Assembly: GCA_965243285.1 (NCBI GenBank)
Contig: OZ251537.1
Span: forward strand, 1,426,001 to 1,490,000
DNA from: JAHRAW01 sp965243285
GTDB lineage: Bacteria > Pseudomonadota > Gammaproteobacteria > Arenicellales > Poriferihabitantaceae
Direction: 5' to 3'
Length of the DNA: 64,000 nucleotides
The notes below the pieces were generated by a model, which did no database searches, was not told the origin of the DNA, and saw nothing but the letters and a program-made list of their open reading frames with translations. Made by a program: the position numbers and the translations under genes. Position 1 is the first letter of the stretch. Every line of letters begins with the position of its first letter. Of the stretch, positions 1 to 9,694 are shown one piece after another.

Positions 1-415
1 GTCAAAGTCAAAATTAACATTACCCACCCATTGGGGAGCAAGATTTAAAAGGGAGTTATATATCTAAATCCCCATTATTAGGTTGCTATGTAAGGGGGCT
101 TTTGATTTTTCTGTTGATGTTGATGTTGATGTTGATACTGGTTTTTAACCCATCTTTTGTGGCTGATGGGGTGAAAAAGTTAAAGCCAAAAATGAAAAAG
201 CGAAAAGACCAACATCAACGGCCCCCCACCAAATCAAGCGATAAGGCCGCCTGATTTGGCTACCCGCCGAAGCATCCCACGCCGGTCGGCGCGGCTCTGC
301 TTTGACTCCCCCAGATGAAGCACGGGGGAGTGAAACGTTAAAAGCGCAAGCCAAGAAGCCAAAGCCAAAAAGCCAAAGCGAAAAGCCAAAGCAATCCACC
401 ATCAACAATCTGCAA
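1..415. repeat. Foldback repeat copy R1 (partial, window edge)
   Basis: This non-coding stretch is one half of the composite repeat family described at 9695-10646. In order it shows a central hairpin region near 150-185, an A/G-rich tract, hairpin B (CCAAATCA at 229-236 pairing with TGATTTGG at 252-259), a GC-rich spacer, hairpin A (ACTCCCCC at 305-312 pairing with GGGGGAGT at 324-331) and a tail of AAGCCAAAAGC-type hexamers to about 400. The spacer between the hairpins matches the reverse complement of 9871-9915, so the two copies lie in opposite orientation. The short reading frame running through it on the minus strand is low complexity and is not taken as a gene. Confidence 0.75.
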
Positions 416-425
416 ATGTTGCCCT

Positions 426-1328
426 ATGTTTACTAAAGCCTACACCGTCGCCAGTGCTTTTACGCTGCCGGTGGTGATCTCCAGTCGCAGCGATAAGGGC
501 GTGTGCAACAGCGCCATCGGTGCTTGCGTGGTGGTCAATCGCGGCGGGTGGGTGCTCACCACGGCGCATTTGATGGCCGAGATTCAGCGCCAGCAAGAAA
601 GCGTCGGGCGCTATGGAACCTACGGCGATGGCGTGCGGCAGTTGGAGCAAGATACGGTGGCCGATAAACGCTTTCGCAAAACCAAGGTGCGCAGCATTGC
701 CCGCCCGGCTAAAGGCGGCATCACGAATCACTCGGTGTGGTGGGGGCGCGATGGCGCGCAGTTGTGCGAGGTGGCGGTGATGGCGGCGGCGGATTTGGCG
801 CTGGGGCGCATCGAGCCCTTTGACGGCGACTCGGTGGCGCATTATCCGGTGTTCAAGACGCCGGACGACAGCTACGCGCCGGGGCGCAGTTTGTGTAAAT
901 TGGGTTTTCCGTTTCACGGTATTACGCCGGTTTTTGATGAAAAAAAGAATGCTTTCATGCTGCCGGCGGGGGCCGTGCCGCTGCCGATTTTTCCCATCGA
1001 TGGCATCTTCACGCGGGTGGTGGCGGCGACCATGCCGGGGCAGGAAAAAAGCGGCGAGGTGGGTAAATTTATCGAGACTTCTTCGCCCGGGCTGGTCGGG
1101 CAGAGCGGCGGGCCCACCGTGGACGCCGACGGCGCGGTGTGGGCGCTGCAGTCGCACACTCGCCATCATCCGCTGGGCTTTAGCCCGCCGGTGCCGGGGG
1201 CCGGCGGTGGGCATGATAAAAACGCTGCGCAAACTGAACACCAGTTTTTGAATGTGGGCATGGGCGTGCATGCCGAGGTGATATTGAGTTTGTTGGAAAA
1301 TCGAGGGGTGGTGTATCAATCCACTTAA
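426..1328 (+). CDS. Trypsin-like peptidase domain protein
   Basis: The 300-residue product looks like a chymotrypsin-fold serine protease. The catalytic triad can be proposed from the sequence: His48 in TTAHL, Asp123 in AADLALGRI, and Ser227 in GQSGGPTVD, the standard GxSGGP nucleophile context. No signal peptide is evident, so the protein may be cytoplasmic. It stands alone between two foldback repeats, with no operon partner. Substrate and role cannot be told from sequence. The antisense frame at 402-1319 is a shadow: only the plus-strand product has recognisable motifs. Confidence 0.8.
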   Translation: MFTKAYTVASAFTLPVVISSRSDKGVCNSAIGACVVVNRGGWVLTTAHLMAEIQRQQESVGRYGTYGDGVRQLEQDTVADKRFRKTKVRSIARPAKGGITNHSVWWGRDGAQLCEVAVMAAADLALGRIEPFDGDSVAHYPVFKTPDDSYAPGRSLCKLGFPFHGITPVFDEKKNAFMLPAGAVPLPIFPIDGIFTRVVAATMPGQEKSGEVGKFIETSSPGLVGQSGGPTVDADGAVWALQSHTRHHPLGFSPPVPGAGGGHDKNAAQTEHQFLNVGMGVHAEVILSLLENRGVVYQST

Positions 1329-1339
1329 AGTCTTGGTGC

Positions 1340-1960
<621 letters not shown>

Positions 1961-1968
1961 GGTTTCGC

Positions 1969-2847
1969 ATGATGAGCAGGCTAAAAGCAGCGATTGAATG
2001 CGGCAAGTTCGCCATCACTTGCGAGTTGTCGCCGCCCAAAGGCGTAAACCTGGCCGGGCTGGTGGAAAAAGCGCAGCGGCTAAGGGGTTTAGTAGATGCT
2101 TTCAATCTCACCGATTCGGCCGCTGCGCGCATGACCATGGACCCGGCCGTCGCCGGCCACGCTTTGTTGGCACAGAATATCGAGCCCATCGTGCAGGTCA
2201 CCTCGCGCGATAAAAATCGATTGGCGTTACAGAGCGGCATGTTGGGCGCGGCCGCATTGGGCATCCCTAATTTGGTCATCATGGGCGGCGACCCACCGCA
2301 CATCGGCGACCACCCGCAAGCGAGCGGCGTGAATGATTTATTTTCCTCGCAGATCATCGAAGCCGCAGCGGCCCTCAATGGCGGCCATGATTACGCCGGC
2401 AATCCCACCGATGGAGTCACCGATTTTTATATCGGCAGCGTGTGCAATCCCGGCGCCGCCGACCTGAATGCGGAAGTGGAAAACACCCGCCGCAAGCGCG
2501 ACGCCGGGGCGCGGTTTTTTCAAACCCAGGCCATTTATCAGGTCGACAAACTGCATGCCTTTCGCGATAAATTGGGCGACCAGAACATCATCCTATTAGC
2601 CGGTATCATCCCCATCAAGTCGGTAAAAATGGCGACCTACATGAACCAACGCGTGCCCGGCATCGACATCCCCGAGGCGCTCATCGCGCGCATCGCCGCG
2701 GCCGAACAAGCCGACCGCGTGGTGCATGAAAGCCTCGCCATCGCCGCGCAAACCGCCGCCGACCTACGCGGCCATTGCGCCGGCCTCCATGTAATGGCCA
2801 TCGGCTGGGAAAAACATGTACCGGCGCTGCTCGAACGCATCGGCTGA
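1969..2847 (+). CDS. Methylenetetrahydrofolate reductase family protein
   Basis: The 292-residue product is a MetF-type TIM-barrel flavoprotein. It has the N-terminal ELSPPKG segment, VTSRDKNR, the conserved LVIMGGDPP motif and FFQTQAIY in the second half, all typical of the family. MTHFR interconverts 5,10-methylene-THF and 5-methyl-THF. With a DMSP demethylase and a dimethylglycine dehydrogenase in the same window, it may work in the oxidative direction on methyl-THF; that is inference. A second ATG lies one codon downstream, and the sequence CCGAGGTTTCGC just upstream contains a weak purine-rich ribosome site. It is not called metF outright because divergent paralogues share these motifs. 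Confidence 0.85.
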   Translation: MMSRLKAAIECGKFAITCELSPPKGVNLAGLVEKAQRLRGLVDAFNLTDSAAARMTMDPAVAGHALLAQNIEPIVQVTSRDKNRLALQSGMLGAAALGIPNLVIMGGDPPHIGDHPQASGVNDLFSSQIIEAAAALNGGHDYAGNPTDGVTDFYIGSVCNPGAADLNAEVENTRRKRDAGARFFQTQAIYQVDKLHAFRDKLGDQNIILLAGIIPIKSVKMATYMNQRVPGIDIPEALIARIAAAEQADRVVHESLAIAAQTAADLRGHCAGLHVMAIGWEKHVPALLERIG

Positions 2848-2874
2848 TGGGGCGGCGATTAATGGCGATGCGGA

Positions 2875-4122
2875 TTATCGCGAAAATCGCGCCGCGCTAA
2901 AGGGCGCCAGGTCGATGGCGGTGGGTTCGCCGTCGATTAATTGTGCGATCAACTGGCCAGTGATGCCGGCCAAAGTGATGCCCAGATGGTTGTGGCCGAA
3001 AGCATACAGAATGTTGCTAGCCGGAGCGGCGGCGCCGATAACCGGTAATGCATCGGGCATGGTAGGGCGATAGCCGAGCCAAGTTTGCTCGGGTTCGCCA
3101 GGCAGGGCAAACATTCGCCGCGCCATGCGCGTCAGATAAGCCAATATTTTCGGGTTTTTTTGCGGCGTCAGCCCGGCCATTTCCACACCGCCGGCGAATC
3201 GCAGTCCGTCGGTGGTGGGGGTGGCGTAGAAACCGCGCCCAGCCCAGCACACCGGGCGACTGGCCAAGTGTTGTTGGCCGCCAAATTGCACATGATAGCC
3301 ACGCTCCACATCCAACGGCAGATGGTGTGCGCCCGCGCCGGGGAGCTGCGTGGAAAACGCGCCGGCGGCGAGCACCACTTTGTCGGCGCTCAAGTGCTCG
3401 CGGTTTGCTAACCGTACTTCGATGCCGGCGGCAGTGGTGTGGATAATCTCGGCGGCGTAAGGCTGCCAGTGGCCGCCGGCGGCGCGAAAACACTCGAAAA
3501 AAGCGCCCACCAAAGCGTGTGGATTCACCACATGCGCGGCCTCGTCAAACAGCACGCCGCGGGCGAAATTCACCTTCAAATTCGGCTCTAATTCGCGTAT
3601 TTCATCGGCGTTGAGTTCGGTGCATTGCACGCCGTGACGGCGTCGCAGCGCTAAATCGTGCGCCTCGGCGGCATATTCCCGCTGCGTTTCATAGGCGTAT
3701 AAACAGCCGCGCCGGCGCAGCAAATGCGCGCATTGCGCCAGGTCGATTAACGGCGTCAAGCCGGCGTGCGCCTGGCGCAAAATCTGCCCGAGGGCGGCGG
3801 TGATGGAGGCCACTTGCCCCGCTGTGCAGTGGCGGATAAAACTTAAAAACCACGGCCAATGGGTGATGGCATAGCGCGCATCGATGGATAGCGGGCCGCT
3901 GGCGCGCAACAAAGACAGCGCGCGCCACATCACCCCCGGGCGATTGATCGGCACGCAGCCGTGCACCGCGATGGTGCAAGCGTTGCCCCACGAGGCGCCC
4001 ATGCCGGGCGCGTTGCCGTCCACCAGCCACACTTCATGCCCGCGGCGCTGCAACCACAGCGCGCAACAAACGCCGACCATGCCGGCGCCGATAACCACCA
4101 CTCGGCGCCGCGTACGCATCAA
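2875..4122 (-). CDS. FAD-dependent amino-acid oxidase/dehydrogenase (DadA-like)
   Basis: This 415-residue DAO-family flavoenzyme starts with a Rossmann dinucleotide motif (VVVIGAGMVGVCCALWL, residues about 8-24) followed by the ribose-binding acidic residue in EVWLVDG and the GASWGNA segment seen in D-amino-acid dehydrogenases. The C-terminal part has the family signature YRPTMPDALPVIG and GHNHLGITLAG. It probably oxidises D-amino acids or related amines and passes electrons to the respiratory chain. Its start overlaps the stop of the DUF2237 gene by 4 bp, implying translational coupling. Substrate specificity cannot be assigned. Confidence 0.85.
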   Translation of the reverse strand: MMRTRRRVVVIGAGMVGVCCALWLQRRGHEVWLVDGNAPGMGASWGNACTIAVHGCVPINRPGVMWRALSLLRASGPLSIDARYAITHWPWFLSFIRHCTAGQVASITAALGQILRQAHAGLTPLIDLAQCAHLLRRRGCLYAYETQREYAAEAHDLALRRRHGVQCTELNADEIRELEPNLKVNFARGVLFDEAAHVVNPHALVGAFFECFRAAGGHWQPYAAEIIHTTAAGIEVRLANREHLSADKVVLAAGAFSTQLPGAGAHHLPLDVERGYHVQFGGQQHLASRPVCWAGRGFYATPTTDGLRFAGGVEMAGLTPQKNPKILAYLTRMARRMFALPGEPEQTWLGYRPTMPDALPVIGAAAPASNILYAFGHNHLGITLAGITGQLIAQLIDGEPTAIDLAPFSAARFSR

Positions 4123-4502
4123 GATAGGTCGATGGCGTGCGCCTTCAATTCAGCAAAACTCACCACATCCAACACGCTGGCGTGGGTGGCGCGCATCACC
4201 ACTTTGGGCGCCGCGCCGGCCGCCAAGGCCTCCTTCCAGCGCGCTGCGCAGAGGCACCAGCGGTCGCCGGCCATCAGGCCAGGGAATTGCGCGCGCGGCA
4301 TGGGCGTCGATAAATCATTGCCGCGAAGTTTGCTGAATTTCAAAAACTCCGCAGTGGCCTCAATGCAAACCGTATGCGCGCCCACATCCTCCGTCCCGGT
4401 TTCGCAACAGCCATTGCGGGTAAACCCGGTCAGCGGCGAGGTAGAGCAAACCTCAAGCGGCTCACCCAATACGCTCTGTTGATTTTTCGGCCAGTCATTC
4501 AT
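4119..4502 (-). CDS. DUF2237 family protein
   Basis: This 127-residue protein matches the conserved pattern of DUF2237: SVLGEPLEVCSTSPLTGF, NGCCETGTEDVGAHTVC, FLKFSKLRGNDLSTP, FPGLMAGDRWCLCAARW and a C-terminal ATHASVLDVVSFAELKAHA. It contains several conserved cysteines (CC, C-x-C) that could bind a metal. The biochemical function of the family is not known to me. It is the first gene of a two-gene minus-strand operon with the DadA-like oxidase (ATGA overlap). Confidence 0.9.
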   Translation of the reverse strand: MNDWPKNQQSVLGEPLEVCSTSPLTGFTRNGCCETGTEDVGAHTVCIEATAEFLKFSKLRGNDLSTPMPRAQFPGLMAGDRWCLCAARWKEALAAGAAPKVVMRATHASVLDVVSFAELKAHAIDLS

Positions 4503-4559
4503 AAGGGCGATTGTAGGCGTTTGTGATTTTATTGCAACGCGTTATTGTATGAAAATTTG

Positions 4560-4945
4560 CGTACCTATTTTGGTTTGTTGTGTTGGTTTTTATTCAATTT
4601 GGTTGGGGTTTTGATTTTGATTTTCGCTTTTTGGCTTTGGCTTTTGATGTTGGCTTTTGATGTTGGCTTTTGGCTTTTGGCTTTTCGCCTTTAGTCTTTG
4701 CTCCCCCCTAAAAAGATAGGGTGGAGCGAAGCCTTAACATCAAAAGCCAACAGCAACAGCCAAATCAAAAGCCAATAGCAACATCAAAAGCAACCCCCTC
4801 CCCACCAAAACTGGCAAAAAGACACCAGTTTTGACTCCCCCGCATTAAAGCGGGGGGAATAAAGCGTAACAGCCAAAAGCAAAAGCCAAAAGCCAAAACA
4901 AAAAATCAAACGGCAAGAGGTTGAGTATATAAATCCATAAAAATA
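4560..4945. repeat. Foldback repeat copy R3
   Basis: This intergenic repeat copy has a pyrimidine-rich left arm (GGCTTTTGATGTT units, 4600-4690), a left hairpin A at 4700-4727, an A/G-rich middle, hairpin B (CCAAAACTGG 4805-4814 / CCAGTTTTG 4825-4833) and right hairpin A (ACTCCCCCGC 4834-4843 / GCGGGGGGAAT 4850-4860). It ends with an AGCCAAAAGC tract and a terminal-like ATATAAATCC at about 4927-4937. No convincing left terminus was found, so the copy looks decayed. The rest of the 4503-5080 gap is AT-rich with no gene seen. Confidence 0.7.
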
Positions 4946-5080
4946 ATTGCCTGATAAATGGCGGCGGGATATGATTCGCACTTATTCGGTGGGTTATTAC
5001 CAAATAATCGTGTATAGGTACGCCCTCGGTGCATTCCGCACTCGAACTATCCATCCGAACTACCTATAAGAGCAAAGATC

Positions 5081-5781
5081 ATGAGCAATTTTGACGCATC
5101 CTATGATGCTAAGTTTAGCGCAATCGACCACTATCAAAAATATCCAATGCTGACCCCATGGGTCGGCAGCAATTATACGGCGGAAAAATTCAAGTTGCTA
5201 TTGGTGGCGGAGAGCCATTACCTGGATAAAGACGAAACTTGTTATTTAAATATCGAGGAGTGGTATGACGGCATCGATGTATCCAGAATACAGAAAAGTG
5301 GCTGGATGAATACGCGTGGCATGGTCGATAATTATGCGTCGGGGAACAGAAAATCGCGCTCGAACACTATATATAACAACCTCACGAAAGCATTGCGCGA
5401 CAGTGAGGTTTATGCAGCGGATGGGCATCCCTTTTTAAGCGCCGCCTAGATGAATTTTTCCAACGCCCGGCGGAAAAACCCAAAGATTCGATCATAGTTC
5501 GCCCGCGTGATGTTGAGGTGAGCAGCCAGGTTTTCCAAAGCGTGGTCGATGCCATCTCGCCAAATGCGGTGGTGTTCGTTAGTAAAAAGGCATATGAAAA
5601 TGCCAAAAAAGGTGGAGTTCTGGAGTTTTTGCCCACACCCGGGATAAAACAGGAACACGTTACCTATACGCCGTATCCGGCGCGCTGGTGGTGGAATAAA
5701 ATCGCTAAGGCCTACAAAAATAAAACCGGCAAAGAGCGTTTCATCAGTTTCTTGAAATCCAATTGCCGGTCTGTCAGTTAG
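5081..5781 (+). pseudogene. Unknown protein, broken by a single-base frameshift
   Basis: The first frame runs 5081-5449 (122 residues, with KLLLVAESHYLDKDE). A second frame takes over near 5431-5437 and continues LDEFFQRPAEKPKDS... to a stop at 5781, giving about 232 residues once rejoined. The shift is equivalent to one missing base in or beside the T5 run of CCCTTTTTAAGC. The second part has RPRDVEV and YPARWWWNKIAKAYKNKTGKERF. The LLVAESHY strand is reminiscent of uracil-DNA-glycosylase-like folds, but I do not recognise the family. A strong terminator follows directly. The break may be real decay or an assembly indel. Confidence 0.6.
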
Positions 5782-5784
5782 CCA

Positions 5785-5824
5785 TAAAAAAAGTCGCCGG
5801 CATCATCGCAGGCGACTTTTTTGG
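5785..5824. terminator. Bidirectional rho-independent terminator
   Basis: AAAAAAAGTCGCC (5785-5797) pairs with GGCGACTTTTTTGG (5811-5824) around a loop CGGCATCATCGCA. Because the stem is flanked by A7 on one side and T6 on the other, it can terminate both the plus-strand gene ending at 5781 and the minus-strand DUF805 gene region starting at 5858. Confidence 0.85.
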
Positions 5825-5857
5825 TACTAACCACTCGCGAATTTTATCGCGGTGGGG

Positions 5858-6232
5858 TTAGGAAGGCGGGGCAGCCACAAAGGCGCCGTACTCGTTATCT
5901 TCTTGCATACTATCTCGGGTTAGCCAGTAAATAACCGGAATGTTGCCGATGATGGTTAGCATTAACAATAGCCACCAGCCGCTTCTGCCGATGTCGTGCA
6001 AGCGTCTTACACAAACAGCCAGAGTGGGAAGCAGCAGTGCTAAGTTCACTATCCCACTGGCTATGCCAGCCATATCTCCCAAAGTTCCTCGTTGGGATTC
6101 CCCCACCAGAGTGGCGCCCCAAATTAATAAAACAGTAAAGAGATAAAACCACCAAAGTTCACTGCGTGATGCGCGGCCTGAAAAAGTTGCATACTTTCCC
6201 ATGCATGTGGTTATGGATTGACCGAAGTTCAT
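5858..6232 (-). CDS. DUF805 inner-membrane protein
   Basis: This 124-residue membrane protein has the DUF805 (YhaH-like) layout: an N-terminal YATFSGRASRSELWWFYLF segment, three to four hydrophobic helices and the conserved VRRLHDIGRSGWWLLL motif before the last helix. The molecular function of the family is unknown to me. It lies downstream of the AAA+ ATPase gene on the same strand with about 130 bp between them, so co-transcription is possible but not shown. The C-terminus ends beside the bidirectional terminator. Confidence 0.9.
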   Translation of the reverse strand: MNFGQSITTCMGKYATFSGRASRSELWWFYLFTVLLIWGATLVGESQRGTLGDMAGIASGIVNLALLLPTLAVCVRRLHDIGRSGWWLLLMLTIIGNIPVIYWLTRDSMQEDNEYGAFVAAPPS

Positions 6233-6363
6233 GTTTATGCCTCATAAAGGTAAGGTTGTGATGGATGTCGCGGGATAAAAAACTAGACAAATGGTCTGCC
6301 CAGTTCGTTATGGGGGATAAGCGCTCGGGCGTATCGATTCCATAGCGGTAATTGATGCGCCGC

Positions 6364-8598
6364 TTAAACAAATCCGATCGGGCTGGATGGGTTTTCTTTT
6401 TGCGCGCATTCATCGGTCAGCGCCGCTAACAAAGCATCGGCGCAGTTGATGGCGGCGAAGCGGTGGCGGCGGGCGATGGCGGCGAAATCACCGGGGGTTG
6501 CATTGCGCAAGCGCCGCAGGGCGGGCGCGGATTTTGCCGGCAGTGCTTTTAGGCCGAACTCGGCGCAATAGCGCGCGAATAATTTTTCCGCTTGCTCGGG
6601 GCGCAGGAAGTCGAATTTCAGTTTCAAATCGAAGCGCCGCAGGGCTGCTTGATCCAAACCGTCCATCAAGTTGGTGGAGGCGATAAAAATGCCGTCAAAG
6701 GATTCCATTTGGGTGAGCATTTCATTCACTGCCGTCACCTCCCAACTGCACTGGGCGCGGCGGCGGTCTTGGAGAAAACTATCCATCTCGTCGATGAGCA
6801 GTAGGCTTTTTTCGACGGTCGCTTGGGCGAAGGTGGCGGCAATATTGCGCTCGGTCTCGCCCACATAGTAGCTCACGATGTCCGAGCAGCGCTTCACCAA
6901 CAGCGGCATTTTTAGATACTCCGCCAGCCAGCGCGCGGCGGCGGTTTTGCCGGTGCCGGGCGGGCCGTATAAACACATGCGCCCGCTTTTGGATTTTTTC
7001 AAACCGGCCGCGATGTGTTTTACATCGCCATCGCAGTTGATGAAGGCCGGGTCATAAACTGACGGCAAGGCGTTGGGGTCGTGGGCCGCAATGGGGCGGT
7101 TGCCTTGTGCCTTGAGGGTGTTGTTGAGCATCAACTCGAAGTGGTTGACGGCTGCTTTTTTACCTAATTTGCCGCTGATGGCGCCGACCACCGAGGCCGC
7201 GCGCGTCACCACCGCCGGCGCCAATCGCTCGGCGGCGGCGAAGCGATCGAGGGCTTCGGGGCTCAACAAATTTCGGCAAGATTGCTCGAGAATTTTGCGG
7301 CGCTGATGGCGCGGCGGAATGGGCAACTCCAGCACCATATCGAAGCGGCGAACAAAGGCCGGGTCTAATCCATGTATGGAATTCGATAGCCACAGCGTGA
7401 CCACCGCGCCCTCTTCGAGCATGCGATTGGTGGCCGCTTTGTGCGCTTGCGCGGTGCTGGCTTTGCCAGAAACCAGGGACTGAGACATCGCCAGGCTGCT
7501 GTCAAAAATGTCGCTGGCTTCATCGAACAACAACATGGCGTCGCTACGGGCGAACAGATGTTGCGCCAATCGCAGTGACTTGATGCGGCCCTGCGGGCTG
7601 CATGAGTCGCCCTCGGCGCGCTCGCTGCCGACCTCATATAATTCGCACGCCAATGCTTTAGCCAGCACGCGCGCCAGTTGGGTTTTGCCGGTGCCGGGGT
7701 AGCCGTAGATGAATATATTCACGCCGCGGCGCTTGGCTTTGACCGCCGCTTGCACATAGGCGCGCAGCGCTTTCAACTCCGGCACATGGGGATAATCATC
7801 CAGACACAAATGCGGCGCTTCACTGATGAAAAAAGAATCTTTCATCATGGAGATGGGGTCGGTATCCGAATCGACCATGCTCTCGACAAAGCCGTCCGAC
7901 AGCATGTCTAATTTGGAGCCCAGTCGGTAATTGTTGTCGCGATCCAACTCCACCAACCCGGCGCTCGCTAATAAGGCCGTGCTTTTGAGCGCGGCGCTAA
8001 CTTCGCCCTTGGGGAGATCTAAGGCCACCGACAAAACATGGGTCGCTTGGGCGCTGGATAAGTCGCCCAAAAAATCCGCTGTATCCGCCAACACCTTGAC
8101 ATGATGGAGGCAAATGGCCAATTCCAAAATGCGACAGTCCACTTCAGATAAGCCGATTTTGGTGGCCAATAAATCCATATTGCGACGGATGTTGCCGGGC
8201 AGGTTTCCGTTGCGGCTTTTCTTTTCATGATGCCGATGCAGCGCGCCCAATTCCTTGCAAGATTCTCGGGCGCTGAATTTTTTCGCCGCCTCGCCGTCTT
8301 CATCCACCACATTGGAGGTCAAGCCTAAGGTGACCGCAACCGCATGATCGCTCTCGTCCATATCACCGAAACTGCGGTTTTTGATGAAGCGATGATGCCC
8401 GCCCAACGGCACCAGCAACCGCAACATCCATAAGACGATTAAGGCGCTGCCATCGGTTTTCCAATCCAATTGCAAATCGGTGCTGCGACTTCTGCGACTG
8501 CGTTGGTGCCGTATTGCCATAATCATCACCACTCGAACAATAAATGAGCGGCGAGTATGCGCGTCCAATGCGTCAAAATAGGTCGCTTCAAGCAACAT
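6364..8598 (-). CDS. Tandem AAA+ ATPase
   Basis: The 744-residue product has two AAA+ modules. Module 1 has Walker A GYPGTGKTQLAR near residues 299-310 and Walker B LLFDEASDIF near 352; module 2 has Walker A GPPGTGKTAAAR near 544 and Walker B LLIDEMDSF near 599, with FIASTNLMDGLD and arginine-finger-like ALRRFD after it. The N-terminal 270 residues are helical and unlike known adaptors I recognise. Such double AAA+ proteins are usually unfoldases or remodelling motors; no substrate can be named. The start is uncertain: in-frame ATGs at 8526 and 8520 are alternatives, and none has a strong ribosome site. Confidence 0.8.
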   Translation of the reverse strand: MLLEATYFDALDAHTRRSFIVRVVMIMAIRHQRSRRSRSTDLQLDWKTDGSALIVLWMLRLLVPLGGHHRFIKNRSFGDMDESDHAVAVTLGLTSNVVDEDGEAAKKFSARESCKELGALHRHHEKKSRNGNLPGNIRRNMDLLATKIGLSEVDCRILELAICLHHVKVLADTADFLGDLSSAQATHVLSVALDLPKGEVSAALKSTALLASAGLVELDRDNNYRLGSKLDMLSDGFVESMVDSDTDPISMMKDSFFISEAPHLCLDDYPHVPELKALRAYVQAAVKAKRRGVNIFIYGYPGTGKTQLARVLAKALACELYEVGSERAEGDSCSPQGRIKSLRLAQHLFARSDAMLLFDEASDIFDSSLAMSQSLVSGKASTAQAHKAATNRMLEEGAVVTLWLSNSIHGLDPAFVRRFDMVLELPIPPRHQRRKILEQSCRNLLSPEALDRFAAAERLAPAVVTRAASVVGAISGKLGKKAAVNHFELMLNNTLKAQGNRPIAAHDPNALPSVYDPAFINCDGDVKHIAAGLKKSKSGRMCLYGPPGTGKTAAARWLAEYLKMPLLVKRCSDIVSYYVGETERNIAATFAQATVEKSLLLIDEMDSFLQDRRRAQCSWEVTAVNEMLTQMESFDGIFIASTNLMDGLDQAALRRFDLKLKFDFLRPEQAEKLFARYCAEFGLKALPAKSAPALRRLRNATPGDFAAIARRHRFAAINCADALLAALTDECAQKENPSSPIGFV

Positions 8599-8695
8599 TA
8601 ATGCATATTTTTAATTCGAATTATCCAGGCGCATCATGTATGTACATAAATCATGTATATGTACATGAATCATCGCCATCATTAATGACGCTCGC
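8599..8695. other. Intergenic, palindromic TGTACAT repeats
   Basis: This short gap between the AAA+ start and the NRDE stop contains repeated ATGTATGTACAT / ATGTATATGTACAT blocks at about 8637-8672. Similar TGTACAT runs occur at 40852-40880 between pmm and cysG. They look like simple palindromic repeats; no gene or clear promoter is visible. Confidence 0.4.
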
Positions 8696-9544
8696 TCATT
8701 TTGGTGACTTATTTTGGGTGCTTATTTCCATCACCGCATGCCGGCGCGTACTTTCTGTGCCATCCGGCGCGTAGTTATATTCATATAACTCGATGGCGTT
8801 TTGGTCGCCGAATAACAAAGTGGTGGCGCGGCTGCCGTAGTCGGCGGCGGTGATGAATATCGACGATAGGTGTTTTTCGCGGGCGCGGTTTAAGCCGGTG
8901 TCGGGCAGCAGATGGTCGGCCGCCTGGCGCTGGTCGCGCATCATGGCGGCGAGCGTCTGGCTGAGATTGCGGCTGTGATTTTCACGCGCCAGGTGGGTTT
9001 TCAGCAACTCGATGCCGCGCGACATTTTCGGCCAAATTTCATGCGGGTCGCCATTGCTTAGGCTGTGGAAGCCGACTCCGAACGGTCGCGCTATGGCCTC
9101 GGCGCTGCTGAAACACCATAGGTCGTCTAAGCCGCCATAGAGCAGATTGAACGGGCGGTAGGCGGCGTGGTCGCGGCGCAAGCATTCGGTATAGCGGGCG
9201 GTGTAACGGGCGGTGTGGGGATGGATGCCGGTGGCGGCGGTGTCGGTGTCGGCGGTGTCGCCGGCTAAAAATTCAGCGACCAAACGACCGCGACTTTGCC
9301 GCTGCGCAGCCTCCCCGGCCGCCAGCCCAGCGGCGCGATGGTTGGTGACGGCGGCGATGCGCCCACTGGCGTGCACGCCGAACCAGGCGCCCCCAGCGCG
9401 ATTATCGCGCCCGGCCAACAGGCCCGGACAATCCCGCCAGCGGTGCAGCGGCGCGCTCGGGCGGGCGTGAAATTCATCGCGATTGGCGGCGATGATGAGC
9501 GGGTAGCGCGGATGTTGGCGCACGGCGATAAAAATGATGCACAT
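8696..9544 (-). CDS. NRDE (TANGO2-like) family protein
   Basis: This 282-residue protein begins MCIIFIAV and has the diagnostic IIAANRDEFHARPS motif at residues 18-31, followed by AGRDNRAGGAWFGV and VTNHRA, which define the NRDE/TANGO2 family. The penultimate N-terminal Cys2 suggests an Ntn-hydrolase-like arrangement. In eukaryotes the family is tied to Golgi organisation and haem/lipid homeostasis; the bacterial role is unsettled. Downstream parts (SIFITAADYGSRATTLLF) match the family C-terminus. It is monocistronic and faces away from the foldback element at 9695. Confidence 0.9.
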   Translation of the reverse strand: MCIIFIAVRQHPRYPLIIAANRDEFHARPSAPLHRWRDCPGLLAGRDNRAGGAWFGVHASGRIAAVTNHRAAGLAAGEAAQRQSRGRLVAEFLAGDTADTDTAATGIHPHTARYTARYTECLRRDHAAYRPFNLLYGGLDDLWCFSSAEAIARPFGVGFHSLSNGDPHEIWPKMSRGIELLKTHLARENHSRNLSQTLAAMMRDQRQAADHLLPDTGLNRAREKHLSSIFITAADYGSRATTLLFGDQNAIELYEYNYAPDGTESTRRHAVMEISTQNKSPK

Positions 9545-9694
9545 ATATATGTATCAGCTCGGGCGATGGCGGCCGATGGGCGATATTTCGGTTTCGGGCC
9601 GGATTCGGGCGATAAGGCGGTGGATGGGCGGTCGCTGGGGCTGGATTTCCGGCCATTTAGGCCGAATGATCGGCTGAATTTAGGCGATAAATTT

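Noticed and set aside
402..1319. 305-residue minus-strand frame opposite the protease gene
   Set aside because: Arg/His-rich shadow frame; the plus strand has a full protease triad.
5429..5440. Programmed -1 frameshift site in the 5081 gene
   Set aside because: CCC TTT TTA does not make a proper X-XXY-YYZ slippery heptamer and no following pseudoknot was seen; a simple indel is likelier.
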